Origin: Arthrobacter sp. QXT-31
Lineage (GTDB): Bacteria > Actinomycetota > Actinomycetes > Actinomycetales > Micrococcaceae
Assembly (NCBI RefSeq): GCF_001969265.1
Contig: NZ_CP019304.1
Coordinates: forward strand, 682,001 to 746,000
DNA: 64,000 nucleotides
Direction of reading: 5' to 3'
The notes under the pieces are model-generated. The model saw only the letters and a list, made by a program, of their open reading frames with translations. It was not told where the DNA came from and searched no databases. The first letter of the stretch is position 1. Every line of letters begins with the position of its first letter. Made by a program: the position numbers and the translations under genes. This document shows positions 57,181 to 64,000 of this stretch, piece by piece.

Positions 57181-58117
57181 CGGCCAGGACGCGCCCCAGG
57201 ACGGCTTCGGCGGTGGCACCGGAGAACTCGGCTTCGGGGTCCATCACGAAACGGTGGGTCCAGACGACGCCGGCGAGGTCCTTGATGTCGTCCGGCAGGA
57301 CGAAGTTGCGGCCCTGGCTCGCGGCCCACACCTTGGCCGCCCGGACCATGGCGAGGGCGCCGCGGACGGAGACACCCAGGCGGGTCTCCGGGGCGTTGCG
57401 GGTTTCCTCGCAGAGCCTGGAGATGTACTCCAGCACGGCGGTATCAACGTGCGTGGTGGCGGCCAGATCCGCCATGTCCGCCACAGCCTGCGTGGTGATG
57501 ACGGGGTGCAGGTCCCGGGACCGGTCCTTGAGGTTGGTGCCGCCCAGGAGCTGGACGGTGGAGGCGTGGTCCGGATACCCGATGGAGGTCTTGATCAGGA
57601 AGCGGTCCAGCTGGGCCTCGGGCAAACGGTAGGTGCCGGCCTGCTCGATCGGGTTCTGCGTGGCCATCACCATGAATGGACGGCCGGCCTCGTACGTGGT
57701 GCCGTCCACGGTGACGCGCGACTCCTCCATGACCTCCAGCAGCGCCGACTGCGTCTTGGGCGAGGCGCGGTTGATTTCATCGGCGAGCACGATGTTGCTG
57801 AAGATCGGCCCCTTGTGGAACTCGAACTTCTGGGTCTTCTGGTCGTAAATGGTCACGCCGGTGACGTCGGAGGGCAGCAGGTCCGGCGTGAACTGGATGC
57901 GGCTGTTTGACCCCTGGACCGTGGCCGCCAGGGCGCGGGCCAGCGACGTCTTGCCGGTGCCCGGGGCATCTTCGAAGAGGACGTGGCCTTCGGCGAGCAT
58001 CGCGGTGAAGGTCAGGCGGATGACGTGGGCCTTGCCCAGGACTGCCTGGCCCACATTCGCAACGAGCTTCTCGAACGTCCCTGCAAACCAGGCGGCCTGC
58101 TCGGTTGTCATGGTCAT
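57146..58117 (-). CDS. MoxR family AAA+ ATPase
   Basis: 323-aa ATPase of the MoxR branch, a chaperone-like remodeller for vWA proteins. Walker A is EDAPGTGKTSLARAL (about 50-64), Walker B VLADEINRASPKTQ, sensor 1 MATQNPIEQAGTYRLPEAQL, and the C-terminal lid is present (SVRGALAMVRAAKVWA). The ATG at 58117 has GAGG 7 nt upstream. It is followed by DUF58 and TgpA genes, the standard MoxR-DUF58-TgpA set. Confidence 0.93.
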   Translation of the reverse strand: MTMTTEQAAWFAGTFEKLVANVGQAVLGKAHVIRLTFTAMLAEGHVLFEDAPGTGKTSLARALAATVQGSNSRIQFTPDLLPSDVTGVTIYDQKTQKFEFHKGPIFSNIVLADEINRASPKTQSALLEVMEESRVTVDGTTYEAGRPFMVMATQNPIEQAGTYRLPEAQLDRFLIKTSIGYPDHASTVQLLGGTNLKDRSRDLHPVITTQAVADMADLAATTHVDTAVLEYISRLCEETRNAPETRLGVSVRGALAMVRAAKVWAASQGRNFVLPDDIKDLAGVVWTHRFVMDPEAEFSGATAEAVLGRVLADVAAPQQRAAV

Positions 58118-58188
58118 GTTGATTCCTCTTAGGTTGGTGCTGGTGCGGGATGATGCAGCGGGCTCGGGTGCCGGCCGTGGGCAGGTGG

Positions 58189-61100
58189 TCAGCATCCGCC
58201 GGGCCGCGAACCGTACAGGTCCACGGTGGTCGACTTCACGTACCATCCGCTCTTGGCCGACTCGGTCAGGCGGTACCACGGTGTGCCGTTGCCGTAGATG
58301 TCCTTGGTGCAGTCGATGGACAGCTTGCCCCAGGAACGCTCCACCCAGCCGACGCCGCACTTGGCGGGGCTGCCGGGTGTGTAGGAGTCAGGCAGGCCGG
58401 GCTTCCCGGGGCAGGTGCGGACGCTGCTGGCGTCGACCTGGATCTGCGACGCCGGCGGCGGCGGGGTCGGGTCGTTGCCGGAGGTTGCATCTGCGCGTCC
58501 GATGGCCCCGGCGACCACCGTGACGGCCTTGACCCGCAGGGTCCGGGTCTGGTTCCAGCCGCCGCCGGAAGCGTCGAACCTGGTGGCCTTTCCGACGCTG
58601 GTCCAGGCGCCGCCGTCGAGGCTGACCTCGTAGTGGTCCAGGGGCCGCCCGTTGGTGCCTGTGGAATTCCAGGTCCAGTGGACCTGGGGGTCGCCGGTGG
58701 CCGACTTCCCGCCGCTGACATTCGGCGCGTTCGGCGGTGCGTACGGGTTTCCCGAGCCAATGGCCTTGGCATCGCCGGACACGTTGTTCTTGGTGGAGGA
58801 GGCGATGATGTTGACGGTGACGTCCCGCCCGTTTGGCTGGCCGGTGATGGTCCCGCCGCCGGCGTTGATGGGCCCGGACCCGTAGGCGGTGGACCACCGG
58901 TAGCTGATTTCCGACGCCTGCGACCCGTTCCGCTGCGCCTCGGTGAGGGGCGTGAAGGTCACATCCAGCTGGCCGCTCGTCCCGTTCGCCCGTACGGTCC
59001 CGCCGCCCACGGTGCCGGGTTTGCCGGCGGCCCTGACGGGGGCGGACTGGGCGCTGGTTCCGGACGTGCCCGCCTTGTTGGTGGCGGAAACGGTGAAGGC
59101 GTAGTCGGCCTCGGAGTTGTCCACTGTGACATTCAGCGACGTGCCGGAAGCCACCTGCTGGCTCTTGACCACGGCTCCGCCCCGCAGGGTTGTCAGTGTG
59201 TAGGCGGAGACCGCATCGCCGTTGTTGTTCGGGGCCGTCCAGCTGACGTTGACCTGGGACTGGCTGCCCACGGAGCCGGCCCCGGCCGCGCTGGGGGCAG
59301 CCGGCGTCGCCGGCACCCCGGCCGGTACCTCGGCAGCGGAGTACGGGCTCCACTCCGACGGATCCTTTGCGTCGTTGCGGGCCAGGACCCGCACCTTGTA
59401 GGCCACGCCGTTGGTGAGACCCTTCCAGACGTAGCTGGTGGATGTCAGGTTCTGGATCTGCGGGTTCTGGCCGGCGGGTGCGGGCGAGATTTCCAGATCG
59501 TAGGACTTGACCGGAGAGCCCTTGCTGGCCGGTGCCTGCCAGGTCACGGCCAGCTGCTGGTCGCCGAACCTCAGCGCCGGAGCCAGCGGCATGTCCGGCT
59601 TGACGTCGGGCCGGACCTCGGCGGAAACCGGTGACCTGTCGGACTCGCCGAACTCATTCGTTGCCGTCACCTGGAAGTGGTACTTGGTGTTGTTGACGAG
59701 GTTGTTCAGGGTGCACGAGTTGGCCGGGCAGTCCTGCGAGTAGCCGCCTTCGCCGTAGACCGTGTACTTGGTAATGGGTGATCCCCGGTCCGCCGGCGCC
59801 GTCCAGTTCAGCAGCGCCGTGCCGTCTCCCACGCTCTGCGCCTGCGGGGTGGTCGGGGCCAGGGGCTTGTCCTTGACCGTGAGCCGGATCCGGGCGGTGG
59901 CGTACCGCGAGGCGTCGTCGGTCTTGTCGCCGACCGTGTAGGACACCACCAGGGTGCCGGAGAATCCGGCCGCGGGCGTGACCGTCACCGAGTCGCCGCT
60001 GACGGCGGCAGTGCCCTGCCCTGTCTCGGTGGCGACGCCGATGATCTTCAGCGGAGTCTCCGGGAACGGGTTGGCATCGTTCGCCAGCACCTTGATGGTG
60101 ACAGGCTTGCCCGCTGCGGCGTTGTCCTCGATGTCGTCGTTCGCCACCGGCTTGGCCCGGTTTGTCGCCGTCACGGCCAACCGGAACGTGGCGGTGGATT
60201 CAAGGCCGCGCGGGTCCTTCGCCTTCACCTGCACGGACCCTGCATCGCCAGGCCGCAGGCTGTCCTGGGCCGACACCTTGAGGGTGGCACCGTCGGTGGA
60301 CACGTTGAAGCCCTGCGGGACCGCGCCGGCGATCTCGTACTTCATGTTGCCGGCGTCGTCCCCGTCGGGGTCGGTCGTGAGTTTGGCCAGGTCCGCGGAG
60401 GCCGAGTCACCCAGCGGGACATCAACCGAGCCGCCGAGCAGGACGGGCGGGTTGTTCCGGTTGGGATCGGGCAGCACCCTGGTCCTGATGCTCAGGGTGG
60501 ACTTCAGGCCGGCGGGGTCGTCCGGGCCGGAGCCGTCCGTCACTTCGAAGGTGATGGATCCGGGGCCTGCGTAGTCCCGGTCCGCGGTATACCTGACGGC
60601 CGTGCCGTTGCCGGCCACCGGGTTGCTGCCGTCCGCGCCGATGAGCTTGATCCTGTCGGTCTGGGTCAGGCGGGGCGAGCGGCCGTCCCGGACCTTGACC
60701 CATTCGCCGAGGTCAGCGGTCACGGACTGGCCGGCGACAACCTCAAGGACCTCGTCCTTGGCGAGGGTGGGAACCTGCTGGCCGAGGCCCGGCACCCAGA
60801 TGATTGCCGTCGACTTCTGGCCGTCGACGTCCTCCACCGTGTAGGGCACCAGCTGCGGCTGCTCGGTCAGCTCCACGATCATGTTGCCGTCCGCGCCCGG
60901 CCGGGCGGTTTCGGCGGCGCTGCTCATCTTGAGGTTCTCGCCCACGCCGTCGGGGTCTTCGTCGTTTTTGAGCACCGGAACGTCGACGGCGGTCTTGCCG
61001 AGCGTCTGCGCGGAGGTCACCCTGTCGTCGCGGGCGATCGGTGCCTGCAGCGGGACGCTGCTGTCCACCACCATCCGGATGGCTGCCTGGGCGGAAGCTC

Positions 61101-64000
61101 CGCGCTCGTCGGCCACCGTGTAACGGAGGTTGACGCTGCCTTCGGTGGCCGGAGCCTGCAGGAGGATGCGTCCGCTTTGCTTGCTGACGGTTGCCTTCAG
61201 TGCGGCGTCGGCTTCGATGCCGTCGCTGACGATCCTGATGGGGTCGCCGTCCGGGTCGGTATCGTTGCCGGCCGCGTCGACGGCGATCTGGCGCCCGGGC
61301 CGGACCTTGACCTGGTCGTCCACGGGGGTGGGCTTCTGGTTGGTGTCGCCGCGTGGTGCGATGCCCACGGTGACGGTGCCGGTATTCACGGCGCCCTGCC
61401 GGTCCACCACCTTGTAGCGGAACGTATCGGTTCCGGCGCCGTTCCCGGCGGCGATGAAGTCGATGAAGTTGCTGCCCGCCGTCGCCGTGCCCATGCCGGG
61501 CGTGCTGTCGATGGCCGTCAGCTGGACGGAGTCGCCGTCGGGATCAATGCCGTCCAGGGGAAAGGGAATGCGCACCGTACCCCCCGCCACCACCCGCGCG
61601 GTCAGGTTTTTGGGCTGTGGCCGGGAATTCTCGGCACCCTCCAGCGGCAGGATGTGGATGGTGACGGCGGCGGCGCTCTTCTGGCCCTGCGGGTCCACCG
61701 CGTTGTAGATCGCGCGCACGGTCTTGGGCTGGCTGCCGGCGATGAACCGGAGGGTGTTCTCCGAGACGAAGCTTTTGCCGTCCTCCGCGGGAACGGCCTG
61801 CGGCAGGACAGCGTCGACCGTCAGCTTTTCACCCTGCGGGTGGGTGTCATTGTCCAGGACGGGGATGGTCACGACGTCGTTCACGCGGACGTTGACCTCG
61901 TCGGGCTTGGGCTGCGGCGCTTCCACCACGGCGGGGGCGGGCACGGGCACCACCGACACACTGCCGGTGGCCGAAGCCTTGCCGTTGGACATCGTGTAGC
62001 GGAACAGGAACGGGTCCTTGGTGCCGGCGATGTCGGTGATCCGCAGGACGCTGTGGTCGATCACGCTCACCGAGGCGGTGGCGTTCTCGGGCACCGCGAC
62101 GGACTGCAGGACCAGCACGCCGCCGGACGGGTCGGAGTCGTTGGCCAGCGGGTCCAGCAGGACGCTGCCGCCGACGGGCAGCAGCGCCACGTCGTGGACG
62201 GCGACGGGGTTTCCGGAGTCCTTGCCGGATTCCACGTCCACCCGGATGAGGCCCTGGCTGCTCTGCGGTCCGTTGCTGGCCAGGTAGGTGAGGTACACCG
62301 GGCCCGGGGTGCGGCTCCTGAAGGTGAAGGTGCCACCGTCGGTGACCGGGCCCAGCTCTGCTGCTCCGCTGGCTTCCACCTGGGCGAGGCGCAGAGCGCC
62401 GCCGTTGGGGTCGACGTCGTTCTTCAGGGGCGCGATGACCAGGTCCTGGCCCACCACGGCGGTGACGTGGTCGGCGTTGACCACGGGGGCGAGGGCTCCC
62501 GGCGGCTGGACGTTGACCACCACCTTGCCCGTGGTGGTGGCGCGGCCGTCCCAGACGGACACCGTGACGCTCTTCTTTCCGGCCGTGGCGCCGGAGTCCT
62601 GGAAGGTGAGCAGGCCGTCGCGGCGGACCTTGACCTGGTCCTGGTCGTTGTCGGCGGTGGCTGACATCAGGACCAGGTCGTCGCCGTCGGGATCGGCCCA
62701 GTCGGTGAGGATGTTCTGGCTGACGGTCTTGCCCTGCTCCACGAGGAGCGTGGTGGGGTCGCCGCGTTTGAAGGCCGGGGGCCGGTTCTCGTCAGCTCCG
62801 ACGACGCTCAGGGTCACCTTGCCGCCGGCGGACAGGCCGCGTCCGTCCGCGGCCGTGTAATCGAACGTCTCGGTCCCGGGCGAGGCATCGGCCGGCACGG
62901 TGATCTGGAAGGCGGAGCCGCCGTAGATGCTTTCGATGCTGCCGGCCCGCGGGCCTTCTGCGCCAAGGGAGGCGGTCAGGACGTCGCCGTCGGGGTCGGA
63001 ATCGTTGTCGAGGACGCTCAGGACCGTGGTGCGCCCGGGACGGACACCGACGGCGTCGGGTTTCGTTTCGGGGGGACGGTTCGGTTTGGTGCGGTCCGGC
63101 AGGACGTTGATGGTGTTGTCGTCGGCGGACTCCTCGTCGGGGTCGTCAGCCTGGTTCTTGGGCGGAACAACGTCGTCCCAGTTGTTGACCAGCTGCATGT
63201 TCTGGTTGACCAGCCACACGTTGCCCGAGTTCACGTCGTTCAGGACCACGAGGTCGCGGTTGACGCGGAACACGTAGCTCGGTGATGCGCTGGCCTTGGG
63301 CACGGCGACGTTCTTGTCGTCCGCGTCATTGGTGCAGTCCCGGACATACTTGTTCGCGCCGGACCATGCCGCATGGATGCAGCCGTCCAGCTGGACCGGC
63401 GCTGCCGGCATCCCCTGGCCGCCGAAGGTCACGGTCTTCGCGGCAGAGCCGTTCAGCGGCTGCCTGAGGAGTGCCTTGCCGGTGGCCACAGCCACGGAGT
63501 CCGAGGCCGGGCCCGACTGCTGGAGCTTCGCGTCGCGGGCATCGGCCAGCGGCACTTCGCGCCCGCCGGGGAGGAACAGTTTTCCGGCGGCCGCGTCCAG
63601 GACCACAGGCTGGTCCCCCACGACGGCGAGCTGGAGGTCCCCCGCGCCCTTCAGCCCGTCCCACGTGCTGGTGTCGGTGCCGGTGGCTGCCCCGGAGGCG
63701 TCCACCGTGGTCACTGTCACCTGCCCCGTTTTCGGGTCGGCCGAATAGATCCGGTCATCCGGACCAACGGCGGACACCAGTCCCTGGGAACCGGCCACCG
63801 CGGGCTCGGTCGACTCCTCGTCGAAGGCATTGACCGTTGACGGTGACATCGCCCACATCTTGCCGGAAGCAGGATCGGTGACTGAAATGACGTCGGCGCC
63901 GAAACTCACCTGGGCCGAGCCGGGGAGCTTCTTGTCGCCGCCGAGCCGCATGTTGGCGGCGGATACCTGGTTCAGCGTGGCGCCGGATTCGTCGTCGACG
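58189..64000 (-). CDS. giant beta-propeller/Ig-like/FN3 surface protein (start outside window)
   Basis: At least 1936 residues, open at the right edge, so the N-terminus is missing. The visible part starts with a beta-propeller-like region of about 300 residues ([17 protein letters not shown]; repeated [18 protein letters not shown] strands). Then come about ten Ig-like/cadherin-like repeats marked by NDSDPDGD or a variant ([24 protein letters not shown]), then four or five FN3 repeats ([20 protein letters not shown]). A Cys-rich C-terminal domain ends in YGSRPGGC. No LPXTG is seen. Acidic DPDGD loops should bind calcium. It is 71 nt before the moxR gene and probably heads the operon. Adhesin-like or envelope structural function is inferred. 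Confidence 0.85.
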   Translation of the reverse strand, partial: VDDESGATLNQVSAANMRLGGDKKLPGSAQVSFGADVISVTDPASGKMWAMSPSTVNAFDEESTEPAVAGSQGLVSAVGPDDRIYSADPKTGQVTVTTVDASGAATGTDTSTWDGLKGAGDLQLAVVGDQPVVLDAAAGKLFLPGGREVPLADARDAKLQQSGPASDSVAVATGKALLRQPLNGSAAKTVTFGGQGMPAAPVQLDGCIHAAWSGANKYVRDCTNDADDKNVAVPKASASPSYVFRVNRDLVVLNDVNSGNVWLVNQNMQLVNNWDDVVPPKNQADDPDEESADDNTINVLPDRTKPNRPPETKPDAVGVRPGRTTVLSVLDNDSDPDGDVLTASLGAEGPRAGSIESIYGGSAFQITVPADASPGTETFDYTAADGRGLSAGGKVTLSVVGADENRPPAFKRGDPTTLLVEQGKTVSQNILTDWADPDGDDLVLMSATADNDQDQVKVRRDGLLTFQDSGATAGKKSVTVSVWDGRATTTGKVVVNVQPPGALAPVVNADHVTAVVGQDLVIAPLKNDVDPNGGALRLAQVEASGAAELGPVTDGGTFTFRSRTPGPVYLTYLASNGPQSSQGLIRVDVESGKDSGNPVAVHDVALLPVGGSVLLDPLANDSDPSGGVLVLQSVAVPENATASVSVIDHSVLRITDIAGTKDPFLFRYTMSNGKASATGSVSVVPVPAPAVVEAPQPKPDEVNVRVNDVVTIPVLDNDTHPQGEKLTVDAVLPQAVPAEDGKSFVSENTLRFIAGSQPKTVRAIYNAVDPQGQKSAAAVTIHILPLEGAENSRPQPKNLTARVVAGGTVRIPFPLDGIDPDGDSVQLTAIDSTPGMGTATAGSNFIDFIAAGNGAGTDTFRYKVVDRQGAVNTGTVTVGIAPRGDTNQKPTPVDDQVKVRPGRQIAVDAAGNDTDPDGDPIRIVSDGIEADAALKATVSKQSGRILLQAPATEGSVNLRYTVADERGASAQAAIRMVVDSSVPLQAPIARDDRVTSAQTLGKTAVDVPVLKNDEDPDGVGENLKMSSAAETARPGADGNMIVELTEQPQLVPYTVEDVDGQKSTAIIWVPGLGQQVPTLAKDEVLEVVAGQSVTADLGEWVKVRDGRSPRLTQTDRIKLIGADGSNPVAGNGTAVRYTADRDYAGPGSITFEVTDGSGPDDPAGLKSTLSIRTRVLPDPNRNNPPVLLGGSVDVPLGDSASADLAKLTTDPDGDDAGNMKYEIAGAVPQGFNVSTDGATLKVSAQDSLRPGDAGSVQVKAKDPRGLESTATFRLAVTATNRAKPVANDDIEDNAAAGKPVTIKVLANDANPFPETPLKIIGVATETGQGTAAVSGDSVTVTPAAGFSGTLVVSYTVGDKTDDASRYATARIRLTVKDKPLAPTTPQAQSVGDGTALLNWTAPADRGSPITKYTVYGEGGYSQDCPANSCTLNNLVNNTKYHFQVTATNEFGESDRSPVSAEVRPDVKPDMPLAPALRFGDQQLAVTWQAPASKGSPVKSYDLEISPAPAGQNPQIQNLTSTSYVWKGLTNGVAYKVRVLARNDAKDPSEWSPYSAAEVPAGVPATPAAPSAAGAGSVGSQSQVNVSWTAPNNNGDAVSAYTLTTLRGGAVVKSQQVASGTSLNVTVDNSEADYAFTVSATNKAGTSGTSAQSAPVRAAGKPGTVGGGTVRANGTSGQLDVTFTPLTEAQRNGSQASEISYRWSTAYGSGPINAGGGTITGQPNGRDVTVNIIASSTKNNVSGDAKAIGSGNPYAPPNAPNVSGGKSATGDPQVHWTWNSTGTNGRPLDHYEVSLDGGAWTSVGKATRFDASGGGWNQTRTLRVKAVTVVAGAIGRADATSGNDPTPPPPASQIQVDASSVRTCPGKPGLPDSYTPGSPAKCGVGWVERSWGKLSIDCTKDIYGNGTPWYRLTESAKSGWYVKSTTVDLYGSRPGGC

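Noticed and set aside
61177..62664. 495-codon open frame on the plus strand within the giant gene
   Set aside because: It is the antisense image of the Ig-like repeats (His/Val/Gly-rich translation), with no start signal or family.

Overview
The window reads as a chromosomal segment of a high-GC Gram-positive actinobacterium, most likely a member of the Micrococcaceae close to Arthrobacter/Pseudarthrobacter. The evidence is the GC-rich codon use, GatCAB and dimeric glycyl-tRNA synthetase, NAD-dependent LigA, two actinobacterial-type SAM-IV riboswitches on methionine genes, a DUF222/HNH (13E12-type) gene, and many GTG/TTG starts. I see no rRNA, tRNA, CRISPR array, prophage or insertion sequence.

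Left part, 1-10 kb: an alpha/beta hydrolase and a PlsC-type acyltransferase; a GNAT enzyme coupled to glyS; a DMT-type exporter divergent from an S4 RNA-binding protein; a carboxylesterase divergent from a winged-helix protein with an AlkZ-like QxQ motif; a Gln/Pro-rich SHOCT membrane protein; and the HNH protein. From 10 to 17 kb lies catabolism: mmsA-mmsB (valine/3-hydroxyisobutyrate) divergent from a LysR regulator, then a zinc dehydrogenase and an MHS-family symporter. A TGCAT-N2-ATGCA palindrome precedes both the regulator and the symporter. From 16.5 to 19.5 kb are metX and metY, each behind a SAM-IV riboswitch.

From 19.5 to 28.7 kb: a VOC protein, a CPBP protease, a histidine phosphatase, a DeoR regulator, and the threonine/amino-acid degradation run tdh-kbl-(FAD oxidase)-hutI with a divergent LysR regulator. 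From 28.7 to 36.5 kb: gatCAB, then a CitMHS citrate carrier divergent from a CitA/CitB-type two-component system. From 36.5 to 41.6 kb: RidA, GNAT, cupin, inositol monophosphatase and ligA.

The right-hand third (about 41.6-64 kb, all on the minus strand) is the most striking region. It is a tightly packed probable operon: a giant beta-propeller/Ig-like/FN3 surface protein (start beyond the window), MoxR ATPase, DUF58, TgpA-like transglutaminase-fold protein, zinc-ribbon/RDD/FHA protein, PP2C phosphatase, FHA/zinc-ribbon protein, Ser/Thr kinase, degenerate-FHA protein and an EssC/EccC-like FtsK ATPase with its own FHA domain. A small Ala/Pro-rich surface protein follows. Five 4-nt stop/start overlaps and two longer overlaps tie the genes together. 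The logic suggests a phospho-signalling-controlled envelope or secretion machine, but without the other known type VII secretion parts in this window. Its transglutaminase-like protein has Asp where the catalytic Cys should be.

Several intergenic spaces hold strong inverted repeats (1.7, 28.7, 32.4, 36.6 and 37.7 kb). Some are terminators; others look like repeated palindromic elements or operators.
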